NCBI GenBank assembly: GCA_947488605.1
Contig: CANKZJ010000001.1
Coordinates: 124,001 to 188,000 of the forward strand
Origin: an uncultured Paracoccaceae bacterium
GTDB taxonomy: Bacteria > Pseudomonadota > Alphaproteobacteria > Rhodobacterales > Rhodobacteraceae
Length of the DNA: 64,000 nt
Direction: 5' to 3'
Part shown: positions 33,927 to 42,336 of the stretch, in pieces
How positions within the stretch are numbered: position 1 is the first letter of the stretch
How the letters are laid out: every line of letters starts with the position of its first letter
Notes under the pieces: generated by a model
Told to the model about the DNA's origin: nothing
The model's input: the letters and a program-made list of their open reading frames with translations, nothing else
Databases searched by the model: none
Program-made: the position numbers and the translations under genes

Positions 33927-35096
33927 TTATGCACCGAGAGCAAGCAGCCAACCCACCCAGCTTTCGGCATTTCGTGCCACGATGGCAGTACCAATCGCAG
34001 CAATAAACGTTGAAATTAAAAGTAATGTAAAAATTTCGGCGGACAATAGGCGCAGGACCATTCCACGTCTCGCACCGAGTTTGACCGCGGTCGCGATTTC
34101 GCGTGCGCGCAGCCGGTAGCTCAGGAAGACAGCCAGCCCGATCGCTGCAAAAGCGGCGATGGCGATTATCGTGGTCACCACATCGAGCAGCGATTTGATC
34201 CGGAAAATCCGGTCGACAAGGCCTTGTATCACACTTGCAGGTGCGATGAGTTGTGTTGGGTTTTCGCCATCAAGGTACCTGCCCTTAAGGATTGTCGCCG
34301 ATCGCGTGTCGTTCGGCACGACGATAACCGCAGACGCCGGAAAATCATCCTGCGCGCCGTGAAAATGAAAGCTCTCGATGTTCTCATCGGTGATGCGCTG
34401 ATATTGGACCACAGCCGCATTCGAGACGGCCTCACTCCCTGCAGCGACTTCAGCGGCGGTCACAACATCCTCATGCCCGTGGCCGATCCCCTGAATGACC
34501 CATGCCGTTTTGATATCGACAAACACCGCTTGATCATCCGGTGAATTGGTCGGTTCAAGAACACCGACAATCGGCATCTCTAGCGGGTACACCCCGTCCA
34601 GATCAAAGAGGTTCTCGGGGGATGAGACCAACGTGTCCCCAACACCTTTGCCAATGGTCGCTGCCACATCAGCCCCAATGACGGCATCACCCAGCACGGA
34701 CAATCCACGGCCTTCAGACAAGGCAAGTTCGCGGAAGTCGAAGTAGTCCAACGATGTTCCAACAATCCGAAACCCGCTGGACGAAAATGCAGTATGCACA
34801 GGGATAGGGATGGCCAGCCCACTGTCCCAGACGGCTTCGACCTCGCGCATCGGCACCGGTTCAGGGCGTTCATCTGAAAAGTAGAGTGCCGCCATTGTCA
34901 GGTCCAACTGCGACCCGCGACTGCCCAGCAAAAGTGGCGTGGCATCACCACGCGCAACAAGGGCGCGTTCGCTGGTTGAAAGTAAAATCTGGGTGGCTAC
35001 CGGGACGAAAAGGATCAGTGCTGCGACCAACATGAGCACTAGGCTACGCCCCCAATGATACCGCAAATAGGCAAAGGCGAGATAAAGCGCGTTCAT
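33927..35096 (-). CDS. ABC transporter permease with FtsX/MacB-like domain
   Basis: 389 residues with the topology of FtsX/LolC-type permeases: one N-terminal helix (about 15-37), a large periplasmic domain (about 40-285) and three C-terminal helices (about 292-312, 338-358 and 365-387). The periplasmic part contains IPIPVHTAFSSSGFRIVGTS and histidines in GIGHGHEDV and SFHFHGAQ, which could touch metal. Such permeases usually move lipids, peptides or lipoproteins or act mechanically on the envelope, not as importers. The 4-bp ATGA overlap with the ATPase gene indicates coupled translation. Confidence 0.88.
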   Translation of the reverse strand: MNALYLAFAYLRYHWGRSLVLMLVAALILFVPVATQILLSTSERALVARGDATPLLLGSRGSQLDLTMAALYFSDERPEPVPMREVEAVWDSGLAIPIPVHTAFSSSGFRIVGTSLDYFDFRELALSEGRGLSVLGDAVIGADVAATIGKGVGDTLVSSPENLFDLDGVYPLEMPIVGVLEPTNSPDDQAVFVDIKTAWVIQGIGHGHEDVVTAAEVAAGSEAVSNAAVVQYQRITDENIESFHFHGAQDDFPASAVIVVPNDTRSATILKGRYLDGENPTQLIAPASVIQGLVDRIFRIKSLLDVVTTIIAIAAFAAIGLAVFLSYRLRAREIATAVKLGARRGMVLRLLSAEIFTLLLISTFIAAIGTAIVARNAESWVGWLLALGA

Positions 35097-35761
35097 GCTT
35101 CTGCCCCTTCGCGAAACTGCGCAAAGTCCAGGACGCGGCCAAACCGTGGCAGCAATTCGTGATCGTGTGTAACGGCCAATACAGGCGCACCGGCCAGCGC
35201 GGCCTGTTCGAACAGCAGATCAAGGATGCGCGCCTTGCTATCAGGATCAAGGTTGCCGGTTGCCTCGTCAGAAAGGATCAGTTTGGGTTGTGTAACCAGC
35301 GCCCGGCAGATCGCAACCCGCTGTTGTTCTCCTTGACTAAGCGCTGATGGATGCCGATCCAGCTTGTCCCCAATCCCGCAAGCAGCAGCCAAAGCCTCGG
35401 CCCGGTCCCGCGCGTCTGTGTCCAAGGTCAACGCTGGCGTAATCCGGTACGGATAAAGAATGTTCTGGCGCGCCGACAGATAGTCGAGCAACGCAAAATC
35501 CTGAAAAACAAAACCAATCGTGCTGGCACGAAAGCGCCGTCGCTCAACGTCTGAAAGTGCAGCCACATCCGTACCGGCTACGTCGATCCGGCCAGCCTCG
35601 GGTGTCAGAATACCTGCGATCAGGTTCAGCAATGTTGTTTTGCCACTTCCGCTTGGACCAACAATAGCGACCCGTTCATTATCTTGCAGGACAAACTTCG
35701 GCACGCGAAGCCGGAAACCCGTTCCGCCGTAGCCGAAGGTAAGGTTTTCTACAGTGATCAT
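35093..35761 (-). CDS. ABC transporter ATP-binding protein (LolD/MacB type)
   Basis: 222 residues, the length of LolD-like ATPases. Seen: Walker A GPSGSGKTT near residue 34, the Q-loop in GFVFQDFALLDYLSARQN, signature LSQGEQQRVAICRAL, Walker B LILSDEATGNLD and the switch histidine VLAVTHDHELLPRF. The ATG at 35761 shares its A with the TGA of the preceding gene (TGATG). It is paired with the FtsX-type permease. The transported or released substrate cannot be read from the sequence; the operon context points to metal homeostasis. Confidence 0.92.
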   Translation of the reverse strand: MITVENLTFGYGGTGFRLRVPKFVLQDNERVAIVGPSGSGKTTLLNLIAGILTPEAGRIDVAGTDVAALSDVERRRFRASTIGFVFQDFALLDYLSARQNILYPYRITPALTLDTDARDRAEALAAACGIGDKLDRHPSALSQGEQQRVAICRALVTQPKLILSDEATGNLDPDSKARILDLLFEQAALAGAPVLAVTHDHELLPRFGRVLDFAQFREGAEA

Positions 35762-36339
35762 CAGTTTGTCTGCGGTGCGAGGAAAGTCTCGCCAGCCGTG
35801 TCACGATTAACCTCGAGAAGTTCAAAATCGGTGATCCGCCAAGCCCCTTCGATGGGGGAAACCGAAAGGTCCGCGCTGTAAGTATTTCCCCTAACATGCA
35901 AGTGTTCAGCATGACCGACCGTGCCGATGACCTGCCAGGATGCATCAATTGCCAGCGTTCCTCCATCGCGTGCAACGCGCGTATTCAGCAGCTTGATCTC
36001 ATGAATTGTTTGATCTGCTTCCTCCAAGCCACCCCCTGCCATTGCTCCGACCCGTTCCAAGTATAGATACTCCAAAGCATCCCCGTGGGTGACACTGGCG
36101 AGAGTATCATAAATGGTGCTTTCCTCGGTTTCGCCAAACGCATCGTAGACGACCAGAAGCAAAGCTGGCGTCAACCGCCAAAACTCTGCGCGGGCGTCCT
36201 CTATGGTCATGGGATCAAGACCAGGTGCCGTAAATTCTGCCGTCTCTGACAGCATATCTTTTGATGGCAGTAGAACCATTGTCGCAACGGCAACAACGGC
36301 CAGCACAGCAAAACCAACAAAAATTGGTGCTCGGTTCAT
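35761..36339 (-). CDS. Membrane-anchored periplasmic protein of unknown function, first gene of the ABC operon
   Basis: 192 residues. An N-terminal hydrophobic stretch, about 6-25, acts as an anchor or signal. The rest is soluble and acidic, with LTPALLLVVYDAFGETEESTIY-type residues split between a helix and a loop, then beta strands in the second half, GGTLAIDASWQVIGTVGHAEHLHVRGN. That last part holds a histidine pair (HAEHLH) that could bind metal. I do not recognise a family. The start ATG at 36339 has AAGGA upstream, and the stop overlaps the ATPase start. It is probably an accessory periplasmic component of the transporter. Confidence 0.75.
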   Translation of the reverse strand: MNRAPIFVGFAVLAVVAVATMVLLPSKDMLSETAEFTAPGLDPMTIEDARAEFWRLTPALLLVVYDAFGETEESTIYDTLASVTHGDALEYLYLERVGAMAGGGLEEADQTIHEIKLLNTRVARDGGTLAIDASWQVIGTVGHAEHLHVRGNTYSADLSVSPIEGAWRITDFELLEVNRDTAGETFLAPQTN

Positions 36340-36366
36340 TAGCGAAGCGTCCTTGGGATAGCGCAG

Positions 36367-36417
36367 TTTTCGCGGGCAGTTTGTTGCAGACCGGCATAGA
36401 CTGCAAGACCGCGAAAA
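36367..36417. promoter_or_regulatory. Leader inverted repeat upstream of the metal-related ABC operon
   Basis: TTTTCGCGG (36367-36375) and CCGCGAAAA (36409-36417) are perfect inverted repeats, with an inner pair GCAGT/ACTGC. The element lies 28 bp before the operon's first ATG and outside its ribosome-binding site. It could be a leader hairpin or a spaced operator; it does not match the alphaproteobacterial Zur box I know. Confidence 0.4.
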
Positions 36418-36845
36418 TGAAATCCTTTTGAACTGCTTAACACCCTGCCCGTTTGGTCGATGAGAAGCAAAAGCAGCTATTCGCTCACACGCGGCGAAAG
36501 CGTCCTTTTTCCGCGTCTTGCCGGTTGATTCGTCTTGCGGCGCACGACACTTGCGGCGCTTACATCCGTCACGACTGGACGAGCTTCTGCTTCCAAATAA
36601 CCTACAATCTGGGTCCGTTCAGATGATTACAGGCTGGTTGTAAACAATGTGGGTTTGAGGCCGCCGACAGGTACAAGTAATTCGAACGGGAAAACGCAAA
36701 CATGCTGGTGCGGATCGCAGATGACTATGACGACGTTCGCGCTATTGCCTTGTTAATAGTAAAGGACTTGTTGCCACCCGTCGGCGTAAGTCTGAGCGCG
36801 TCAGAATAATAGTTAAACATCGGCGTCTTTTCATATCTGGCAGGC

Positions 36846-36889
36846 TGTACGTACAAGATATGTACAGGTTGTGTACGCTTAGCATACAC
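36846..36889. promoter_or_regulatory. Cluster of TGTAC palindromes upstream of the ssrA promoter
   Basis: TGTACGTACA (36846-36855) is a perfect palindrome, TGTACA follows at 36861-36866, and GTGTACGCTTAGCATACAC (36871-36889) is an 18-of-19 palindrome. They end 5 bp before the probable -35 element. They look like operators, but the binding protein is unknown. Confidence 0.45.
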
Positions 36890-36893
36890 CCCC

Positions 36894-36922
36894 TTGCGGC
36901 CATTGAGTGCCAGGCCTATGTA
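36894..36922 (+). promoter_or_regulatory. Probable sigma-70 promoter of ssrA
   Basis: TTGCGG (36894-36899), a 17-bp spacer and TATGTA (36917-36922). Initiation about 7 bp downstream would fall near 36929, just where the acceptor piece of the permuted tmRNA is expected to begin. Confidence 0.55.
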
Positions 36923-36928
36923 TAAGGT

Positions 36929-37240
36929 GTCCTTCGGGACTATGGACATAAACGCGCTCGTAATAAGCGGATCGGACCCGGGGGCGGTACCCGGCGTCTC
37001 CACCAAACACCCTTCATTTGAGGGCTATGGGGACGAAATAGGATCGACGAACGTCTAAAGGGGTAAGCTTTGTCTCGGCGATATACCACCGTTATCGGTT
37101 CAAATTGTATAGTTGCAAATGACAACAATGCACCGATGGCAGTCGCAGCGTAAGCTGTGCCTAATATCGAACCTTAACTCCTTGGGTTTTGCGACCTAGG
37201 GCGGGGTCCGCAGGTACCTGGCAACAGAAACCTGCACTTT
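36929..37240 (+). ncRNA. ssrA: Transfer-messenger RNA, two-piece circularly permuted type
   Basis: Rescues stalled ribosomes by adding a degradation tag. The acceptor piece comes first and ends with CCA at 37003-37005. Its T-stem is CCGGG/CCCGG (36978-36982 with 36990-36994) around a 7-nt loop. After a 23-nt spacer the coding piece starts at 37029; its GGGGACG pairs over 7 bp with CGTCTCC (36995-37001) and includes the G3-U70 pair used for alanine charging. The tag reading frame runs from GCA at 37115 to TAA at 37151-37153 and encodes ANDNNAPMAVAA, a classic alphaproteobacterial tag with the ClpX-recognised AA end and an AND-type SspB-recognised start. The 5' and 3' limits are estimates; a GCAGGT/ACCTGC hairpin near 37210-37235 may mark the end. 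Confidence 0.95.
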
Positions 37241-37324
37241 CTCTCCAGACTAAACTGTGCGGTGAACGCTGCCTTTGCAGTCTTGTGACTTGCAATGCGA
37301 TCTTGTGTTGCGCAGTCTGCACGG

Positions 37325-37975
37325 ATGAACCGTCTTGCCATCGCATTTATCCTTTTGTTGTCGCCAGTTGCAGCCAAAGCCTGTGAAACAGCTTTGATCC
37401 TGACGATTGATGTCTCAAACTCTATCGATGCTGGTGAATACCGCATTCAAACTGACGGTTTGGCAGACGCACTACAGGACCCCGAGATCAGAGATACGCT
37501 TGTCGCAGGCCAATCGACGCTTGCTGTTGTGCAATGGTCCGGCGTGGACAAACAAACGATATCTATTCCGTGGACACAGATGCGCACGGGCCTTGATGTG
37601 GAAGATTTTGCGACCAAAGCGCGCTTGATGGAGCGCGCCTTTGTGCTGTCAGACACGGCCCCGGCAGAGGCGATATATTTCTCTTTGCGCATGTTTGATG
37701 ATGTGCCCAACTGCAACCGCAAGGTCATTGATGTGTCAGGCGACGGCACACCCAACGGCGGCTCGGATGTGCGTGCCGCGCGCAACGCAGCCGAGGCGGC
37801 AGGCGTCACCATCAATGGGATCGCCATTGAATCTATGGGATTGGCAATCACAAACTTTTTCCGCGGCGCGGTCATCACCCGCAATGGGTTTGTCATGACA
37901 GCCCGAACGCACCGCGAATATCCCGCGACACTCCGCGCGAAAATATTGCGCGAAATTAGCAGGATTTTTGGCTAG
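37325..37975 (+). CDS. DUF1194 (von Willebrand factor A-like) exported protein
   Basis: 216 residues from the ATG at 37325. A signal peptide (about 1-19) ends near AAKA. The mature part is a VWA-like domain: DVSNSID is the MIDAS-type DxSxS sequence, and VSGDGTPNGG holds the later metal-coordinating residues. Two cysteines, one just after the signal and one in DDVPNCNRK, may form a disulfide. The family is widespread in Rhodobacterales with unknown function. The longer frame from 37295 adds residues before the signal peptide and is rejected. It lies directly downstream of ssrA. Confidence 0.88.
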   Translation: MNRLAIAFILLLSPVAAKACETALILTIDVSNSIDAGEYRIQTDGLADALQDPEIRDTLVAGQSTLAVVQWSGVDKQTISIPWTQMRTGLDVEDFATKARLMERAFVLSDTAPAEAIYFSLRMFDDVPNCNRKVIDVSGDGTPNGGSDVRAARNAAEAAGVTINGIAIESMGLAITNFFRGAVITRNGFVMTARTHREYPATLRAKILREISRIFG

Positions 37976-37979
37976 GCTT

Positions 37980-38020
37980 GACCCCACCGGATTAATTCCG
38001 CATCAATGCGGCATGGGGTC
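37980..38020. terminator. Compound hairpin after the DUF1194 gene
   Basis: Outer arms GACCCCA/TGGGGTC (37980-37986 with 38014-38020) enclose an inner CCGCAT/ATGCGG stem (37998-38003 with 38006-38011). It starts 4 nt after the DUF1194 stop codon. There is no U-run, so termination may need Rho or the structure may be bifunctional. Confidence 0.45.
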
Positions 38021-38086
38021 TGCGAACACCCCGTAAGGCCCCGGCCAAAGCATCGCATCCCCTGAAACCTTCAGAAAGGATGCATC

Positions 38087-38884
38087 ATGGCTGCTTTCAA
38101 CGAAATTTCCCCTGAAAACCTCATGCGGCTGATTGGCACGCCGCAGTGTCCGACCATTGTCGACGTCAGCACAGATGATGACTTCAACGACAACCCAACC
38201 CTGATCCCTACGGCGATCCGTCATGCGCATGATAATATCGCAGCACTGATCCCAACAATTTTAAACAAACAGGTTATTGTGACGTGTCACAAAGGTCTCA
38301 AACTCTCGCATGGGTCTGCCGCCTACCTGCGCGCCAATGGCATTGAGGCGCAAATACTCTCTGGCGGAAACGTTGCCTGGACAGCCGCGAAACTTCCGCG
38401 CGTGCCCCTTAAGAAGATCCCCGGCCCGCGCTGGGTGACGCGGCACCGACCCAAGATCGACCGTATCGCCTGTCCTTGGTTGATCCGACGGTTTGTTGAT
38501 CCTCAGGCGACGTTTTTGTTTGTGCCGCCTTCAGCTGTGACAGACGTGGCGGATCGGTTTGATGCCACCGCCTTTGATATTGAAGACTGCGATTGGACCC
38601 ATGATGGCGAGAACTGCACGTTTGATGTCATGATCAAGCGGTTTGGTCTAAGCCACCTAGCCCTTGATACGTTGGCAACGGTTGTGCGCTCTGCCGACAC
38701 TGACCGACATGATCTGGCACCACAGGCGGCGGGTCTGCTTGCAATCTCTGTTGGGTTATCGCGGATGTACCGCGATGATACGACCCAGTTGAACGCAGGC
38801 ATGGTGATCTACGACGCACTCTACCGTTGGGCACGTGACGGGCAAGATGAAGGTCACGACTGGCCGGCAGGTCGCGCGCAATGA
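38087..38884 (+). CDS. Rhodanese-like + ChrB C-terminal domain protein (chromate resistance)
   Basis: 265 residues. The N-terminal rhodanese-like part (about 1-108) has its active-site cysteine loop at VTCHKGLKLSHG. The C-terminal ChrB domain (about 118-260) begins RWVTRHRPKIDRIACPWLIRRF, the signature of ChrB proteins, which sense or help tolerate chromate. The ATG at 38087 has AGAAAGGATG upstream. It overlaps the chrA start by 4 bp (ATGA). Unlike classical ChrB, there is no N-terminal regulatory domain, so it is more likely an accessory enzyme than a regulator. Confidence 0.88.
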   Translation: MAAFNEISPENLMRLIGTPQCPTIVDVSTDDDFNDNPTLIPTAIRHAHDNIAALIPTILNKQVIVTCHKGLKLSHGSAAYLRANGIEAQILSGGNVAWTAAKLPRVPLKKIPGPRWVTRHRPKIDRIACPWLIRRFVDPQATFLFVPPSAVTDVADRFDATAFDIEDCDWTHDGENCTFDVMIKRFGLSHLALDTLATVVRSADTDRHDLAPQAAGLLAISVGLSRMYRDDTTQLNAGMVIYDALYRWARDGQDEGHDWPAGRAQ

Positions 38885-40134
38885 CCCGTGAACTGATCCG
38901 CGTCTTTGGGCGCATTGGGCTGCTATCCTTTGGTGGTCCGGCAGCGCAAATCGCGTTGATGCACAAAGAGTTGGTTGAAGAACGCGACTGGTTGAGCGAG
39001 GCGCAATTCCTGCGCGCTTTATCATTTTGCATGCTCCTGCCCGGTCCCGAGGCGATGCAGCTTGCGACCTATGCAGGGTGGAAACGTCAAGGGATCATTG
39101 GCGGCTTGATTGGCGGCGGGCTGTTCGTGCTGCCAGGGGCAATTGTCATTATGGTACTGGCGCTGGCCTACGGCGCATATGGCAACTTGCCCATCGTCCA
39201 GGCGTTGTTCTTGGGCGTTAAGGCGACTGTTGTGATCATTGTCATCGAAGCGTTGCTGAAGATCGCCCGCCGCGCCTTGGTGAAACCAGCGCATTTGGCG
39301 ATTGCATGTGGTGGATTTGCAGCTCTGTTTTTCTTTGCCCTTCCCTTCCCCTTGGTGGTCCTGATCGCCGGGATCATCGGCGCTTTGGGGCAAACATCAG
39401 CAGCCGTCGAGACACCAATTCCATCGGGTAGTTTGTGCCGCAGTCTTTTGGTTTTGCTGATCGGTGGCATTTGCTGGGCCACACCGATGATCGCCATTGC
39501 GCTATCTGACAACGCATTCTTGATGGATATCGGCATTTTCTTCTCAACCTTGGCTGTGGTCACCTTTGGCGGCGCCTATGCTGTTTTGGCGTATATGACG
39601 CAAGAGGTCGTCGTTTCCTACGCTTGGCTGACGACGCCGCAGATGATGGACGCGCTAGGTTTGGCGGAAACAACACCCGGTCCGCTGATCCTTGTCACGC
39701 AATTCGTCGGCATGTTGGCGGGTATGTCAGAGGGCGGAACCAGCTTGGCGCTGATTGCGGGCGGCTTGACGCTTTGGGTTACGTTTGTGCCCTGCTTCAT
39801 TTGGATTTTTGCGGGTGCGCCGTTGATTGACTGGCTTGATGGACGCCCCCGCCTGCGCGAGGCACTGGCCGCGATCACCGCAGCTGTCGTGGGGGTCATT
39901 GCAAACCTGTCGATCTGGTTTGCAACCCATGTGTTCTTTGGCACGGTCAATGGTGTAAACCTCGGCCCAGTCACAACAATTTGGCCGGATTTCACGACAC
40001 TGCAGCCCTTAGCCATCGCAATTGCCTGCATTGCAGGCGGTCTTTTGCTTTGGCGGCATTGGTCACTACCCCTTGTTTTGCTTATTTGTGCTGCACTTAG
40101 TCTTCTCGCGTCGCTCTCATTGGGAATGATCTAA
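38881..40134 (+). CDS. chrA: Chromate efflux transporter
   Basis: 417-residue inner-membrane transporter of the CHR family, exporting chromate and perhaps sulfate-like oxyanions. It is a long-chain form, with two homologous halves of about 200 residues and ten or so helices. Seen: the signature FGRIGLLSFGGPAAQIALMH, with its SFGGP, near residue 9, and a second-half equivalent around LAVVTFGGAYAVLAYM. PGPEAMQLA and TTPGPLILVTQFVG are the matched family motifs in the two halves. Translationally coupled to the ChrB-like gene. Confidence 0.93.
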   Translation: MTRELIRVFGRIGLLSFGGPAAQIALMHKELVEERDWLSEAQFLRALSFCMLLPGPEAMQLATYAGWKRQGIIGGLIGGGLFVLPGAIVIMVLALAYGAYGNLPIVQALFLGVKATVVIIVIEALLKIARRALVKPAHLAIACGGFAALFFFALPFPLVVLIAGIIGALGQTSAAVETPIPSGSLCRSLLVLLIGGICWATPMIAIALSDNAFLMDIGIFFSTLAVVTFGGAYAVLAYMTQEVVVSYAWLTTPQMMDALGLAETTPGPLILVTQFVGMLAGMSEGGTSLALIAGGLTLWVTFVPCFIWIFAGAPLIDWLDGRPRLREALAAITAAVVGVIANLSIWFATHVFFGTVNGVNLGPVTTIWPDFTTLQPLAIAIACIAGGLLLWRHWSLPLVLLICAALSLLASLSLGMI

Positions 40135-40200
40135 TCCTGCCCCTTTCAACCGAGACGGAATCGCTTATGGTGAACACATCACACGAAGGAGACGTTGGCC

Positions 40201-40683
40201 GTGAACACAACAATCGACTACGGAAACCTGATGCATCGCGCGATGCGAGGACTTATTCAGGAAGTACTGATTGCTGTGAAAAAGGACGGCCTTCCCGGTA
40301 GCCACCACTTCTTTGTTACATTTGATACGATGCATCCCGATGTCGAAATTGCCGATTGGCTGTCGGACCGGTATCCCGGCGAGATGACGATCGTGATCCA
40401 GCATTGGTTCGACAATCTGGAAGTAACCGACGAAGGTTTTACCATCACGCTGAACTTTGGCGATAATCCTGAGACGCTTTATGTGCCTTACGACGCGATC
40501 AAGACCTTCGTGGATCCATCCGTCGAATTTGGTCTGCGGTTTGAGACACAAGACGAAGACGCTCAACCTGCTGTAGCCGAGGTGGAAGAAGCGCCGATGG
40601 ACGAGATGGTCGAACCTGAGGATGAAAAAGACGACGCGCCCAAAGAGGCCCAAGTCGTCAGCCTTGATCAGTTCCGCAAGTAA
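40201..40683 (+). CDS. sspB: SspB family ClpXP adaptor
   Basis: 160 residues from the GTG at 40201; a TTG six bases earlier is the other candidate. AGGAG at 40187-40191 is 9 nt before the GTG and only 3 nt before the TTG. The N-terminal tag-binding domain begins IDYGNLMHRAMRGLIQEVL, the form typical of alphaproteobacterial SspB. A flexible acidic linker (about 120-150) follows and then a short C-terminal ClpX-docking motif, AQVVSLDQFRK. It delivers ssrA-tagged proteins to ClpXP; the matching ssrA gene lies about 3 kb upstream in this window. It is followed by fumC. Confidence 0.93.
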   Translation: MNTTIDYGNLMHRAMRGLIQEVLIAVKKDGLPGSHHFFVTFDTMHPDVEIADWLSDRYPGEMTIVIQHWFDNLEVTDEGFTITLNFGDNPETLYVPYDAIKTFVDPSVEFGLRFETQDEDAQPAVAEVEEAPMDEMVEPEDEKDDAPKEAQVVSLDQFRK

Positions 40684-40771
40684 AACTACAGCCCACTGAC
40701 AGCATTGCGATATTGCGAATTTGGACCCCGCTGCCTATAGATCAAGGCAGATACTAGCCAAGGGGATCACC

Positions 40772-42163
40772 ATGACCGAGACACGCACAGAAACCGATAG
40801 CTTTGGTCCTCTAGAGGTTCCCGTCGACCGATATTGGGGCGCGCAAACGCAGCGATCAATCATGAATTTCCCGATTGGTTGGGAAAAGCAGCCCATAGCG
40901 ATTGTGCGCGGTTTAGGCGTGATCAAACAAGCTTGTGCAATCGCCAACAAAGACCGCGGCAAACTTGATGATAGGCTGGCAGATGCGATCATTGCCGCCG
41001 CCGCCGAGGTCGTCGCAGGAAAGCTGGATGATCACTTCCCTTTGGTGGTTTGGCAGACCGGATCTGGCACCCAATCCAACATGAACGCAAACGAAGTTAT
41101 CTCCAACCGCGCGATCGAGATGCTGGGCGGCACGATTGGGTCAAAAGACCCCGTTCACCCCAATGATCACTGCAACATGGGTCAGTCGTCGAACGACACT
41201 TTTCCGACCGCTATGCATATCGCCGTTGCCATGACAGCGCATGATGTGCTGTTGCCGGGTCTGGCCAAGTTGCACGCGGCACTTGAGCAAAAGCAAAATG
41301 AGTTTGATGACATCATCAAGATCGGCCGCACCCACACGATGGACGCAACGCCACTGACACTTGGGCAAGAATTCTCGGGCTACACGCATCAGGTTGCGAT
41401 GGGCATTCGCCGCATCAAAGCCGCCCTGCCCGCGATCTATGAATTGGCGCAAGGTGGCACAGCTGTCGGCACCGGTTTGAACACACCAATGGGCTGGGGC
41501 GAGACGGTTGCCGCACATATGGCAGAGATCACGGGGCTACCGTTTGTGACGGCGCCCAACAAATTCGAAGCCTTGGCCGCCCATGACGCATTGGTCGAAA
41601 TGTCGGGTGCTTTGAAGACCGTGGCGTCCAGCCTTTACAAAATCGCCGCTGATATTCGCATGCTCGGCTCTGGCCCGCGCTGCGGTCTTGGTGAGCTGAT
41701 GCTGCCGGAAAATGAACCGGGCTCATCCATCATGCCCGGCAAGGTGAATCCAACGCAGGTGGAGGCACTGACGCAGGTTTGTGCACATGTCATGGGAAAT
41801 GACGCCGCTGTTGGTTTCGCAGGCTCGCAGGGTCATTTCGAATTGAACGTGATGAAGCCAATGATGGCCTATAACGTATTGCAATCTATGCAGCTTTTGG
41901 GGGATGCATCTGTTACGTTTACTGATAATTGCGTGGTCGGAATACAAGCTGACCGGACACGGATCGAAAAGTTGATGCGTGAATCGTTGATGCTTGTGAC
42001 GGCACTCGCCCCGACAATCGGCTATGACAACGCAACAACCGTCGCCAAGACGGCGCATAAGAACGGCACCACGCTCAAGGAAGAAGCGATCAAGTTAGGC
42101 TTTGTCGATGAAGCCACATTCGATGACGTCGTACGCCCAGAGGATATGATCGGCCCCAAATGA
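40772..42163 (+). CDS. fumC: Fumarate hydratase class II
   Basis: TCA-cycle enzyme interconverting fumarate and malate; an iron-independent homotetramer. 463 residues from the ATG at 40772, which has AAGGGGAT upstream. Seen: the substrate-site segments [32 protein letters not shown] and the superfamily signature [13 protein letters not shown] containing the catalytic serine. An upstream frame from 40721 is rejected for lack of family similarity. The stop codon overlaps the next start (ATGA), coupling fumC to the small DUF4169 gene. Confidence 0.96.
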   Translation: MTETRTETDSFGPLEVPVDRYWGAQTQRSIMNFPIGWEKQPIAIVRGLGVIKQACAIANKDRGKLDDRLADAIIAAAAEVVAGKLDDHFPLVVWQTGSGTQSNMNANEVISNRAIEMLGGTIGSKDPVHPNDHCNMGQSSNDTFPTAMHIAVAMTAHDVLLPGLAKLHAALEQKQNEFDDIIKIGRTHTMDATPLTLGQEFSGYTHQVAMGIRRIKAALPAIYELAQGGTAVGTGLNTPMGWGETVAAHMAEITGLPFVTAPNKFEALAAHDALVEMSGALKTVASSLYKIAADIRMLGSGPRCGLGELMLPENEPGSSIMPGKVNPTQVEALTQVCAHVMGNDAAVGFAGSQGHFELNVMKPMMAYNVLQSMQLLGDASVTFTDNCVVGIQADRTRIEKLMRESLMLVTALAPTIGYDNATTVAKTAHKNGTTLKEEAIKLGFVDEATFDDVVRPEDMIGPK

Positions 42164-42336
42164 AGCCGGTGAACCTCAACCAAGCGCGTAAGACGAAGAC
42201 GCGTGCAGAAGCAAAAGCCAAAGCGGATGAGAATGCTGTTCGCTTTGGACGTACAAAGGCACAAAAAGTGTTGGAAGCGACGCAGGCCGCACAGGCCAGC
42301 TCGCGACTATCTCAGCTTAAGTTTGATGACGACTGA
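42160..42336 (+). CDS. DUF4169 family small protein
   Basis: 58 residues: a highly basic, helix-prone protein beginning [19 protein letters not shown] and ending LSQLKFDDD. This is the typical DUF4169 layout found after fumC in Rhodobacterales. The ATG overlaps the fumC stop (ATGA) and its own TGA shares an A with the next ATG (TGATG), so three genes are translated in series. Function unknown; the charge suggests nucleic-acid or ribosome contact, which is inference. Confidence 0.88.
   Translation: MKPVNLNQARKTKTRAEAKAKADENAVRFGRTKAQKVLEATQAAQASSRLSQLKFDDD

Larger units (their letters stand above)
36340..36893. other. About 550-bp intergenic region between the ABC operon and ssrA
   Basis: It contains the promoter region of the minus-strand ABC operon (with the inverted repeat described separately) and, near its right end, palindromes upstream of ssrA. 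No plausible gene: the open minus-strand frame at 36725-37006 is antisense to the tmRNA. Confidence 0.6.

Noticed and set aside
36725-37006. 93-codon minus-strand frame starting MVETPGTAPGSDP
   Set aside because: It is antisense to the acceptor half of the tmRNA; the apparent protein is only the reverse complement of the T-arm and acceptor stem.
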